The position numbers and the translations under genes were made by a program. Under the pieces are notes generated by a model, which saw nothing but the letters and a program-made list of their open reading frames with translations, searched no databases and was not told where the DNA came from. This document shows positions 9,792-18,150 of a stretch of 41,510 nt of DNA, in pieces (the stretch's first letter is position 1; every line of letters begins with the position of its first letter). This DNA comes from Balneolales bacterium. GTDB lineage: Bacteria; Bacteroidota; Rhodothermia; Balneolales; Cyclonatronaceae. The stretch lies in NCBI GenBank assembly GCA_020832405.1, contig JAFIET010000028.1, forward strand, positions 1 to 41,510. The letters are read 5' to 3'.

Positions 9792-12700
9792 ATGACCCAT
9801 AGAAAGCTGCTGCCGGCCGTCCTTTTATTGTTTGTGTGGATTTGGGCACAATGTACATCATCAGAAAAACATGATTATTATAGTTTTGAATGGCAGGATG
9901 AGGATGGGTACCGCTGGGCTGAGCTTCCCGTAAAAAGCGGCCATACCGTCGGGTTTCATTCCGTTAGCTCCGTTTGGAGCGGAGTTGATTTTGTTAACGG
10001 GCTCACTCCTGATCAGATCGCAGATAACCGGAATTTGTTAAATGGTTCAGGGGTAGCCGCCGGCGACCTTACCGGTAACGGTTTTCCGGACCTGCTGTTT
10101 TTACGATTAGACGGCCCAAACGTGCTGTATGAAAATTTGGGTGCCTTCAGGTTTCAGGATATTACAGAAGGTTCGGGCCTCGCCTTGCCCGATCAGTTTT
10201 CAACCGGCGCTTTGGTGGCCGATTTTAACGGGAACGGGTTGAATGATGTCGTCATAACCGCAATCGGAAGTCCGAACCGGCTTTTTTTTAATCAGGGAGG
10301 AGGCGTGTTTGAGGAAGCGCCCGGCGGCCTGCCTGCATCCCGAACCTACGGCAGCATGACCGCCGCGGCAGGCGACCTCACCGGAAACGGCGCGCCCGAC
10401 ATCTACATCACCAATTTCAAGGAGCGCTCCGTACGCGATTCCCACTGGGGCCGCAACACCATGCGTCACATTGTGGAAACGCTCGATGACGGCAGTTTCC
10501 GGGTAACGGAAGAATTCGAGGGGCATTACAAACTCAGCCTGCGCGGCAATACGCTGGTTTGGTTCGAGCTGGGTGAGCCGGACCTGCTGTACCTAAACGA
10601 CGGCGCCGGTAATTTCACTAAAATGCCGCTCACCTCCGGCATGTTTCTGGACGAAGACGGAAATCCCGTTACGGAAATCATGCCCGACTGGGGCCTTGAT
10701 GTTGGCATTCAGGACCTCACCGGTAACGGCCTGCCCGATATTTTTGTGGCCAACGATTTTGAATCGCCCGACCGTATCTGGATCAATCAGGGCGACGGCA
10801 CCTTTCGCGCCCTGCCGCCGCTCGCCATTCGAAAGAGCAGCCTGTCTGCAATGGCCGTCGCCTTTTCGGACCTTCAGCGAAACGGCCTCACCGATATGTT
10901 TGTGGTCGAAATGCTCAGCCGCTCGCATGAGGAGCGTCAGCGGCAGATGAGCACGCTCGCGCCTTCGCAGCAGGAGCCCGGCCTGTACACCGACCGCCCG
11001 CAGTTTCTCGGCAACACCCTCTACCTGAACCGCGGCGACAACACCTGGGCCGAAATCGCCGAATATGCCGGCGTGCACCGCTCCGAATGGTCGTGGGGTA
11101 CGGTTTTTCTGGATGTGAACCTCAACGGCTTCGAAGACATCCTCATCACCAACGGGCACTATTTTGATGTGCAGGATACCGATGCAAATACCATGATAGG
11201 GGCAAAGCTGCAGCGCCGCATGATCAGCGGGGAGCGCTACATGCTCGAATATCCGCGCCTGCCCAACCGGAACGCTGCCTTCCGCAACAATGGCGACCTC
11301 ACCTTCACCGATACCGGCGAAGCGTGGGGCTTCGCGAGCCTCGATATTTCGCACGGCATGGCCCTTGCGGACCTCAACAAGGACGGCTACCCCGATGTGA
11401 TCATCAACCGGGTTGACGAGCCGGCCCTCATTCTCAAAAACCGCGCGACTCAGCCCCGGATTGCGGTCAGGCTCAGGGGCACATCCCCCAACACCACCGC
11501 CATCGGTGCTGTGATTGAGGTGGAAGGCGGCCCCGTGCCGCAGTCGAAATATGTGCGCGGCGGGGGCACTTACCTCTCCACGAGCGAGTACAGCTACACC
11601 TTCGCCGCCGGAGAGGCCGAACGCCTGCGCATCCGCGTGCGCTGGCCCGACGGCAGCGAGCGTGTGCTGGATGATGTCCGACCCAACCGCATTTACGAGA
11701 TAAATCAGCGCGCCGCAGCTGTCGTACCCGCCGCGCCTCAGCCGGAGGCAGAGCCGGTGCAGCCCCTGTTCCGCGATGCGACCTCCGCGCTTGCACACCG
11801 GCACACGCAGCAGCGCTACAACGATTTTGAAAGGCAACCGCTGCTGCCCTATCACCTGAGTCAGCACGGGCCGCTCACGGCGGTTATCGAAAATCCGGCG
11901 TCTGCCGGCGGTACCCGTATTTTTGTGACGTCCGGTCCGGGCGAAACCCTCAGCGGTTTTTCGGCCCGCCGCGGCGGCGGATGGCGGCAGGATGCCATCA
12001 CCCTTGCCCCCGACTTTGAGGCCTACGAGAAATCGGCCGTTTCCGGCTGGTACGATGCCGAAGGCCGGCTGCACCTGCTTGTGGCCTATTCCAACTATCA
12101 AACCGGCGCCGGTAGTGCGCCTGCTGCCGTGTATTATCAGCTCACCGGAAACCGGGCTGAAACGGTTCAGGTGCTCGAAGGCTTTGGTGCGACCATCGGC
12201 GGGATCTTCCTTGCCGATTACAGCGGCAACGGCTACCCCGACCTGCTCCTGACCGGTCGCGTAGAGCCGGGCCGTTACCCCGAAGCGGCCGATTCCCGCC
12301 TGTACCTCAACGAGGGCGGCCGCTTCGTGCCGGATGCGCGCAACAATGCGCTGCTCGAAAGCATCGGGCTGGTGCAGGGCGCGGTGTTCAGCGACCTCAC
12401 CGGCAACGGGCGGCCTGAGCTGCTGCTTGCCCCGCGCTGGGGCGCCCTGCGCGTGCTGGGGCTGGATGCGCAGCGGCAGTTCACCGATATCACGGCTGAG
12501 CTGGGGCTCGACTCCGGCAGTGGCTGGTGGAACGGCATCACAACGGGCGACCTCACCGGCAACGGCCGCCCCGATATCGTGGCAACCAACTGGGGCCTGA
12601 ACCATCTTTACGCCTCTGCGCAGGGTGGCGAAGCGCTTATTTTTTATGAAGATTTTGCGGGCATGGGCACCAATTCCGTGATCGAAAGCTACCGCGATGA

Positions 12701-13517
12701 AGCCGGGCGCTACCTGCCCCGCCGCAACTTCGAAATGCTCTCGCGGAATCCGCCCTTCATCCGGAATACCGCCCGCACCTTTTCCAACTACGCGCAGATG
12801 AGCCTGCCGCTGATTCTCGGCCGGCCGATCGATGCCCTCAACCGCGTGGAAGCCTCGCAGTTTGCGCACATGCTTTTTTTGCAGGATGATGCGGGCCGCT
12901 TCCATGCCCGTGCCCTGCCGCCCGAGGCACAATTTGCCCCGGCCTTCGAGGTAATCATCGCCGATTTCACCGGGGATGGCAACGAGGATGTTTTTCTGAG
13001 CCAGAACTTTTTTGCGTACATCCCCGAAACCCCGCGCAGCGACGCCGGCCGCGGACTTTTGCTTCAGGGGGATGGCCGCGGAAACCTGAACCCGGTTCCG
13101 GGGCAGCTATCGGGCATTCTCGTGTACGGTGAGCAGCGCGGGGCCTCGGCCGCTGACCTCACCGGCGACGGCCGCCTCGACCTGCTCGTTGCCCAAAACG
13201 GAGCCGAAACCCGGCTGCTGCTGAATCAGGCTGCCGAGCCCGGCCTGCGCGTGCTGCTCGCAGGCAGCCCGGAAAACCCTGCTGCCATCGGGGCACGCCT
13301 CTTTTTGAAATATGAGGACGGCAGCACCGGTCCGCAGCGCGAAGTACGGGCCGCCTCCGGATTTGGCTCGCAGCACGGTTTTGTTCAGGTGATGGGCATC
13401 CGGCCCGGCGGCAGCCCGGTGTCGGTACAGGTCATCTGGCCCGATCAGACCCAGACCGAACACCCCCTCCAACCCGGTCAGCGCGAAATCCGCCTGCAAC
13501 ACGGCATCACGCCCTGA
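9792..13517 (+). CDS. CRTAC1-type VCBS/FG-GAP repeat lipoprotein with two ASPIC/UnbV modules
   Basis: This surface or periplasmic lipoprotein has 1241 residues. The signal peptide ends in WAQC, so Cys21 is the likely lipidation site. Twelve loops of the type D-L-T-G-N-G-x-P-D (for example DLTGNGFPD, DFNGNGLND, DLNKDGYPD, DLTGDGRLD) are spread over the protein. They are the Asp-rich, probably Ca2+-binding loops of VCBS/FG-GAP beta-propeller blades. Two ASPIC/UnbV domains are visible, at about residues 556-640 (AIGAVIEVEGG...VRWPDGSERVLDDV) and 1156-1240 (AIGARLFLKYEDG...VIWPDQTQ). The protein therefore looks like two propeller-plus-ASPIC units in tandem, about twice a common family length. Such proteins are thought to act in adhesion or polymer binding. 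The ligand is unknown. GC content rises in the middle of the gene. Confidence 0.9.
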   Translation: MTHRKLLPAVLLLFVWIWAQCTSSEKHDYYSFEWQDEDGYRWAELPVKSGHTVGFHSVSSVWSGVDFVNGLTPDQIADNRNLLNGSGVAAGDLTGNGFPDLLFLRLDGPNVLYENLGAFRFQDITEGSGLALPDQFSTGALVADFNGNGLNDVVITAIGSPNRLFFNQGGGVFEEAPGGLPASRTYGSMTAAAGDLTGNGAPDIYITNFKERSVRDSHWGRNTMRHIVETLDDGSFRVTEEFEGHYKLSLRGNTLVWFELGEPDLLYLNDGAGNFTKMPLTSGMFLDEDGNPVTEIMPDWGLDVGIQDLTGNGLPDIFVANDFESPDRIWINQGDGTFRALPPLAIRKSSLSAMAVAFSDLQRNGLTDMFVVEMLSRSHEERQRQMSTLAPSQQEPGLYTDRPQFLGNTLYLNRGDNTWAEIAEYAGVHRSEWSWGTVFLDVNLNGFEDILITNGHYFDVQDTDANTMIGAKLQRRMISGERYMLEYPRLPNRNAAFRNNGDLTFTDTGEAWGFASLDISHGMALADLNKDGYPDVIINRVDEPALILKNRATQPRIAVRLRGTSPNTTAIGAVIEVEGGPVPQSKYVRGGGTYLSTSEYSYTFAAGEAERLRIRVRWPDGSERVLDDVRPNRIYEINQRAAAVVPAAPQPEAEPVQPLFRDATSALAHRHTQQRYNDFERQPLLPYHLSQHGPLTAVIENPASAGGTRIFVTSGPGETLSGFSARRGGGWRQDAITLAPDFEAYEKSAVSGWYDAEGRLHLLVAYSNYQTGAGSAPAAVYYQLTGNRAETVQVLEGFGATIGGIFLADYSGNGYPDLLLTGRVEPGRYPEAADSRLYLNEGGRFVPDARNNALLESIGLVQGAVFSDLTGNGRPELLLAPRWGALRVLGLDAQRQFTDITAELGLDSGSGWWNGITTGDLTGNGRPDIVATNWGLNHLYASAQGGEALIFYEDFAGMGTNSVIESYRDEAGRYLPRRNFEMLSRNPPFIRNTARTFSNYAQMSLPLILGRPIDALNRVEASQFAHMLFLQDDAGRFHARALPPEAQFAPAFEVIIADFTGDGNEDVFLSQNFFAYIPETPRSDAGRGLLLQGDGRGNLNPVPGQLSGILVYGEQRGASAADLTGDGRLDLLVAQNGAETRLLLNQAAEPGLRVLLAGSPENPAAIGARLFLKYEDGSTGPQREVRAASGFGSQHGFVQVMGIRPGGSPVSVQVIWPDQTQTEHPLQPGQREIRLQHGITP

Positions 13518-13539
13518 AGCCGGTTTGGTTCCGGGATGT

Positions 13540-13797
13540 GAATTGGAGTCGAACCGGTTTGATTTGCGTTTGCAGAATTTGGATATGCGGTTTGGGATAG
13601 ATTCGGTCGTGGTTGCGATTTCCGTTTCCGTTTCGGTCGTGGTTGTGAATGCGGTTTCGAAATCGGATTCGAATTCGGAGTCGGATTGAACGCGGTTTTG
13701 GATATCGGACTCCGATTTAGGTTGGGGGTTGCGTTTAGAGATGATTCCGGAATCGGTACCGGTTCGAATTCCGGTTCCGATTCCGAATCCGTTTCCG
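13540..13797. repeat. Degenerate phased hexanucleotide tract
   Basis: Between two plus-strand genes lies a tract in which six-base units keep phase, clearest from 13600 to 13797. Examples are GATTCG, GTTTCG, AAATCG, GATTCG, AATTCG, GAGTCG and later ATTCCG, GTTCCG, ATTCCG, AATCCG, TTTCCG. The approximate consensus is NNTTCG/NNTCCG. The units vary at the first two or three bases. Open frames across it on the minus strand give dipeptide-like patterns (NSNP, SEPEFEP), which are a by-product of the period. No gene is supported in 13518-13927. Confidence 0.75.
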
Positions 13798-13927
13798 GGT
13801 AAAGGCAGGGCATGGCCTGTCTCTATGATGCCACGCCCCACCCCGTAACCTGTTCCGAACGTTCGCCCCATGCCGCTGGTTTTGGTGCGGAAACCCATCC
13901 CCCTAAACCACACAGGCATTTTTTGCT

Positions 13928-14611
13928 ATGCCGCTTCTGAACCTGAGCTTGCAGCTGCCTTTGTTGCTGCTGCCGATTTTTATTTCAGCGGCCTTGGCCC
14001 TGAATCTGAATTCCAACCCCAACCCGAATCCAAATTCCAGCACCGTGAGCTTTTACAGCAGTGAACCCGCTTCATCATCCCCCAAAGAAACAGCGCCGCA
14101 GCAGGAATCTTCCGAAAACGTGCTGATCCGCTTCGGTGATGATGCCCCGCAGTTTTGGCAGGTCGTGAATGACGGGGTGATGGGCGGCATTTCCCAAAGC
14201 CGGATTCGTCCGCTGGAAGCCGGCCATGCGGTATTTGAGGGTGTCGTTTCGCTGGAAAACAATGGCGGTTTTGCCTCCATCCGCACCCGCGCAAGCCGCC
14301 CGGTTGATCTTTCCGGGTTTGCGGGATTAACCATCCATGCGAAAGGGGACGGCAAAGTGTACTGCCTGCGCATCAAAACGGTGGAGAACGGGCGCGTTAC
14401 CGATTACGCCTGGGAAGCCCGGTTTACGGCAGGCCCGGAGTGGCAAACGCATCAGCTGTCGTTTGATGATTTCAGGCCGGTGTTCCGCGGCCGGAATCTG
14501 CGCGGTGTGCCGCCCCTGCGCAGCGCAGCCATCTTCGAAATCGGCCTCATGATCCGCGATGAACAGCAGGGCCCGTTTGCCCTGGAGGTTATGACGCTTG
14601 GGGTGTTTTGA
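13928..14611 (+). CDS. CIA30 (complex I intermediate-associated) domain protein, exported
   Basis: The protein has 227 residues. A hydrophobic signal segment (residues 5-24) is followed by a low-complexity Asn/Pro run (LNLNSNPNPNPNSS) encoded by hexamer-like repeats. The rest (about residues 50-227) is a CIA30 domain. It starts with VLIRFGDDAPQFWQVVNDGVMGG, whose W-x-x-V-N-D-G-V-M-G-G motif is diagnostic, then has FEGVVSLENNGGFASIRT and ends ALEVMTLGVF. CIA30 is a galactose-binding-like jelly roll. Mitochondrial members assist complex I assembly, but the bacterial role is unknown. The hexamer tract just upstream and the repeat-coded linker appear related, so the linker may have grown by repeat expansion. 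Export is likely but not certain. Confidence 0.85.
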   Translation: MPLLNLSLQLPLLLLPIFISAALALNLNSNPNPNPNSSTVSFYSSEPASSSPKETAPQQESSENVLIRFGDDAPQFWQVVNDGVMGGISQSRIRPLEAGHAVFEGVVSLENNGGFASIRTRASRPVDLSGFAGLTIHAKGDGKVYCLRIKTVENGRVTDYAWEARFTAGPEWQTHQLSFDDFRPVFRGRNLRGVPPLRSAAIFEIGLMIRDEQQGPFALEVMTLGVF

Positions 14612-14634
14612 GGGGCATGTATCTACCCATTGTT

Positions 14635-15414
14635 TTAAATCAATATTTTTCGCTTAATTTTTCTGGATAAATCTGCTTCGGCATCAAGCGAGGCAACCAT
14701 CTCCCCGCCGGCGTTCGAAAGCCTTGCTAAATCAGCTTTAGGTATCGTCTGCTGATCTGCGAAAACCAGCAGGCTGTCAAAATCAGCCCCGGCCCTTAAA
14801 AGCCGTTCCAAAATAATTGTTGTGAGCCGGGCTTTGTCTTTTCCTGAAATACCGAAGAGAAACAAGGGTGAATTTTTGCCCTGAATAAAGTAATCGACAG
14901 GATAGTCACCGGAGTTTTCAATTTTTGGATAGAAGTAGTTGCGTTGGATTTTTTCTTCAGAAACAAGTTTTGTCAGGCGTTCTTCCAAATCATCGTAAAA
15001 GGTTGATTCGGTTCTGAAGCGGTTGAGAAAGCTAAGGTCTGTCATTTTCGTAAGCCCTTGTCCGAACCTGAAAAGCGTTTTTGAAAGATCGTCTGCAGAG
15101 GTATCGGTATATATTTCCCCGTTAGCTTCAAAGAGGTCAAACTCAGCCTTGATTTGTTCAAATAGCCTGCCACGTGTACCTTCCCTGAGTTTAGCAGTAT
15201 CTGTTTCGTAACTCAGATGCATGAAAGTATGCCCTCTGTCAGTAACACGCAGAATTCCGCCGGGCATTTCTTTAAGGTAGATTTGATAGGCATCTCCGTC
15301 TGCAAAGTAAAAGGGGGTTTGCATCGTGATGTGGCCGTTCTGCCTGCTCAGCTTAACCTCAGCGCAAAGCGATTTGCAGAGCGAATCCTGTAGTTTTTCA
15401 ATATTGAGATTCAT
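14635..15414 (-). CDS. DUF1828/DUF1829-type protein
   Basis: The protein has 259 residues from the ATG at 15414 (MNLNIEKLQDSL). The upstream in-frame ATG at 15507 lies inside the preceding gene and is less likely. The N-terminal part, with MQTPFYFADGDAYQIYLKE then RVTDRGHTFMHLSYE, matches the DUF1828 pattern (a short beta domain with a conserved T-D-x-G). The C-terminal half (about 120-255) looks like the nuclease-fold-like DUF1829 region (DYPVDYFIQGKNSPLFLFGISGKDKARLTTII, quoted in part). Its biochemical role is unknown. The start follows the stop of the upstream gene by one base, so the pair is translationally coupled. Such small two-gene cassettes are often defence or toxin-antitoxin modules; here that is speculation. 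Confidence 0.75.
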   Translation of the reverse strand: MNLNIEKLQDSLCKSLCAEVKLSRQNGHITMQTPFYFADGDAYQIYLKEMPGGILRVTDRGHTFMHLSYETDTAKLREGTRGRLFEQIKAEFDLFEANGEIYTDTSADDLSKTLFRFGQGLTKMTDLSFLNRFRTESTFYDDLEERLTKLVSEEKIQRNYFYPKIENSGDYPVDYFIQGKNSPLFLFGISGKDKARLTTIILERLLRAGADFDSLLVFADQQTIPKADLARLSNAGGEMVASLDAEADLSRKIKRKILI

Positions 15415-15415
15415 G

Positions 15416-15912
15416 CTATTCAAAAAGGGAAAACTGGGAAGGGGTATCCGGATTAGTGAGTATTCCGGTGATATTACAGTCTTGTACCAAACAATGTAGG
15501 GCACCATTTAGTGTAGTAAACCGGTCTGTGATTTTCGCAAATCCTTCCGGCCTCCGGTTACTGTTTATATACTTTTCTGTTGCATAATGAATATGGCACT
15601 TATCCTGAAAAGAATCACCCTCCAAATGGTTCTTATGGCGATGACTGGGGCCATTATACCGGCGCAGGGTAAGAGATGCACCGCCGGGGCTTATCCAGGA
15701 AATTCCGCATGAAAAATCATGGTGCATCCCTTCGAGCAGGTTTTGCCGTAGGTAAACCATGAAATTCCAACCGCTGCCATCAGTTGCAATTACTATATAG
15801 TTTACCTGTTCGGTACTGTCCTGCTGCTTCTTTCTGGTCTGAGGGTTTGTGATCTTTTTGGGACAGTTTATCAGGTCTGAAATTTTATCATCAGTTAAAT
15901 TTCAAATGGCAT
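15416..15912 (-). CDS. DUF6978-like protein, apparent 5' frameshift
   Basis: The core frame (114 residues from the ATG at 15760) has ISWISPGGASLTLRRYNG, SHRHKNHLEGD, HIHYATEKYI and EGFAKITDRF, which fit a small family I recall as DUF6978; the name is tentative. Reading upstream, the same frame stays open and protein-like back to 15901 (LTDDKISDLINCPKKI) but contains no ATG, GTG or TTG. An ATG at 15912 in another frame gives MPFEI and then a stop. One extra base in the GAAATTT run would join it to the open frame as MPFENLTDDK. The gene is therefore either frameshifted or mis-sequenced there, or starts late or at a rare codon. It ends one base before the DUF1828 gene starts. Confidence 0.6.
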
Positions 15913-16030
15913 AGGATGAAATTCCGGGCAAGTAAAATGACGTACAGTTAGGTTGTTTTCAAAAAGATACGAATCAGTGATCAAAAATTGCTCGTGTTGT
16001 GCCTTTGGTTCCCTCCATCCCCCAAACCGC

Positions 16031-16062
16031 AAAAGCCCGAAACCAAGCGGCTTCAGGCTTTT
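16031..16062 (-). terminator. Probable terminator-like hairpin downstream of acs
   Basis: AAAAGCC pairs with GGCTTTT, and inner GAA/TTC and CC/GG pairs enclose an AAGC loop, with isolated mismatches. It lies about 100 bases downstream of the acs stop on the minus strand and ends in only four T, so termination would be moderate. The rest of 15913-16159 has no supported gene. Confidence 0.45.
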
Positions 16063-16139
16063 GAATGGCGGGTTCAGCATACGGAAAACAGTGCCGGGCT
16101 TAATGCCGGCCTTGGTTCAGCTGCTGAAGTTGAGCTTCC

Positions 16140-16168
16140 TCTTCATCCTGATCCTAATCCTAATCCTG
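16140..16168. repeat. Short hexamer repeat at the acs 3' end
   Basis: CATCCTGATCCTAATCCTAA begins at about 16144 and contains consecutive xATCCT units (CATCCT, GATCCT, AATCCT, AATCCT). It abuts the acs stop codon at 16160. The six-base period resembles the tract at 13600-13797 and the repeat-coded linker of the CIA30 gene. Confidence 0.55.
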
Positions 16169-18049
16169 CAGGGTTGAGGTGTCGCCGGGGTCTTCGCCGA
16201 GGGCTTCGGCTTTGAGGAGGCGGCGCACAATTTTGCCGCTGCGGGTTTTGGGGAGTTCGGTTTTGAAGATGATTTCCGAAGGTGTCGCAATCGGGCCGAG
16301 CTCGCGGCGTACGTGATCGCGCAGCACGCCTTTGAGGTGATCTTTGGCTTCAAAGCCGGGCTTGAGTACCACGTAGGCCTGAATGCGCTCGCCTTTCACT
16401 TCGTCAGGCAGGCCTACAACGGCCGATTCGGCCACCGACTGATGCGTGAGGAAGGCGCTTTCCACTTCGGCGGTTCCGATGCGGTGTCCGGCTACGTTCA
16501 TTACATCATCGGCGCGGCCGAGTACGCAGAAATAGCCGTCTTCATCATAAAAGGCCACATCGCCGCTCGTGTAGCAGCCGGGGAAATCTTCCCAGTATTT
16601 CTGATAGCGCTCGTCGTTGTTCCAGATGGTGCGCATCATGTAGGGCAGGGGGCGCCGCAGGATGAGCAGGCCGCCTTTGTTCGGGCCTGTTGTTTCGCCG
16701 GCGGGTGTTACCACATCGCAGCTTACGCCGGGCAGCGGCTTGCCGACCTTGCCGAGTTTGGCATCAAAAGCCGGCAGGGTGCCGAGTACCGGCGAGGCGA
16801 CCTCCGTTTGCCACCAGTTATCAACCACGAGGCCGCGGTCTTTCAGGATGTTTTCCTGCGCCCACACATGGGCCTCAGGGTTAAGAGGCTCGCCGGCACA
16901 GGCCATCAGCCGCAGGGTCGATACATCATACTTGTCCACAAATTCCTTCCCGAAGCGCATAAACATGCGGATGGCGGTAGGCGCGGTGAACATCACGTTT
17001 ACCCCAAAGCGCTCCACGATTTTCCAGACCACACCGGGATCGGGGTAGTCGATGCTGCCTTCGCGCGCGAGGATGGTTGCCCCGTTCACCATGGGGCCGT
17101 ACACAATGTAGCTGTGCCCCACAATCCAGCCGATATCGGAGGTGCTCCAGAAAATATCGGATTCCTTCACATTGTAAAATGCGCGGGTGAGGTAGTAGGT
17201 GCCCACCATGTAGCCGCCGTGTACGTGCACCACGCCTTTGGGCGTGCCGGTAGTGCCGCTTGTGTAGAGGATGAACAGCGGGTCTTCGGCGTCCATCTCT
17301 TCGGGTTCGCACCACACGGGCTGCGGATCTACGAACTCGTAGTAGTCGAATTCGCGCTCCGAACTGATTTCCAGAAACGGCTCCTGACGCCGGTGCACGA
17401 CTACGGTTTCCACAAAATCGAGGTCTTCGATGGCGCTGTCCACGATGGATTTCAGCCCGACGCGCTTGCCGCGGCGGTAGGTTACATCGGCATAAATCAC
17501 GACCTTCGCTTTGCTGTCTTCAATGCGGGACTTCAGCGCCTGAACGCCCATGCCGGCGTACACCACGGAGTGTATGGCGCCAATGCGCGCGCAGGCCAGC
17601 ATCGACACGATGCCCTGCGGGGTGAGCGGCATGTAGATGATTACGCGGTCACCTTTCTTCACGCCCCGGGATTTGAGGGCGTTGGCCATCTGGCACACGC
17701 GCCGCAGCAGGCGGTCGTAGGTCATTACGACCTCTTTGCCGTCTTCAGCGATCCAGATGAGGGCTACTTTCTGCCGCTTCGGGCCTTTCACGTGCCGGTC
17801 GAGCGCGTTAATGGTGATGTTGGTTGTGCCGCCGATAAACCATTTGTGGCGGGGCGGCTTAAAATCGAGCACTTTGTTAAAGGGCTTTATCCACTCCAGT
17901 TCCCGTGCGATGGCTCCCCAGAAGGCATCGGGGTTTTGGATGGAATGGCGGTAGAGGGAATCATACTCCTGAATAAGGCACTGCTGTAAGAGGCTGTCAG
18001 GTGCAGTTAAGGTTCGGGATTCCTGAACGAGGGCTTCAATGGATGACAT
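16160..18049 (-). CDS. acs: Acetyl-CoA synthetase (AMP-forming)
   Basis: The 629-residue cytoplasmic enzyme activates acetate (possibly propionate) with ATP and CoA by way of an acyl-adenylate. The N-terminal ACAS segment is present (YDSLYRHSIQNPDAFWGAIARE). Then come the P-loop-like LYTSGTTGTPKGVVH, the WWQTE core, TSGDVAFYDEDGYFCVLGRADDV and the A10 motif PKTRSGKIVRR with catalytic Lys606, the usual acetylation target. The residues after WWQTE read VASPVLG rather than the TGG of enterobacterial Acs, so substrate preference may differ. The length is normal for the family. It is followed on the same strand by its 3' hexamer repeat and hairpin. The upstream gap to the REC-PAS gene is about 100 bases. 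Confidence 0.9.
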   Translation of the reverse strand: MSSIEALVQESRTLTAPDSLLQQCLIQEYDSLYRHSIQNPDAFWGAIARELEWIKPFNKVLDFKPPRHKWFIGGTTNITINALDRHVKGPKRQKVALIWIAEDGKEVVMTYDRLLRRVCQMANALKSRGVKKGDRVIIYMPLTPQGIVSMLACARIGAIHSVVYAGMGVQALKSRIEDSKAKVVIYADVTYRRGKRVGLKSIVDSAIEDLDFVETVVVHRRQEPFLEISSEREFDYYEFVDPQPVWCEPEEMDAEDPLFILYTSGTTGTPKGVVHVHGGYMVGTYYLTRAFYNVKESDIFWSTSDIGWIVGHSYIVYGPMVNGATILAREGSIDYPDPGVVWKIVERFGVNVMFTAPTAIRMFMRFGKEFVDKYDVSTLRLMACAGEPLNPEAHVWAQENILKDRGLVVDNWWQTEVASPVLGTLPAFDAKLGKVGKPLPGVSCDVVTPAGETTGPNKGGLLILRRPLPYMMRTIWNNDERYQKYWEDFPGCYTSGDVAFYDEDGYFCVLGRADDVMNVAGHRIGTAEVESAFLTHQSVAESAVVGLPDEVKGERIQAYVVLKPGFEAKDHLKGVLRDHVRRELGPIATPSEIIFKTELPKTRSGKIVRRLLKAEALGEDPGDTSTLQD

Positions 18050-18150
18050 AAGTGTAACGGGTTGGGTGAGGTTGGAAATAAAAGCGTTTTTCTAAAGCTA
18101 ATACAGATATTCAATTTAGCAAATTTTCGCTAAAAATAAATTATACGCTT

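Noticed and set aside
10593-12932. Long open frame on the minus strand opposite the VCBS lipoprotein gene
   Set aside because: It is antisense to a gene with clear domains and repeats, in GC-rich coding DNA where long shadow frames are common. It shows no motif and no conserved composition.
13107-13919. Minus-strand frames through the hexamer tract, giving Asn/Pro/Ser/Glu dipeptide patterns
   Set aside because: The apparent protein pattern is produced by the six-base period of the DNA itself.
16313-17989. Long plus-strand open frame opposite acs
   Set aside because: It is antisense to an acetyl-CoA synthetase with every motif intact, and its sequence is a His/Val/Ala-rich shadow without domains.
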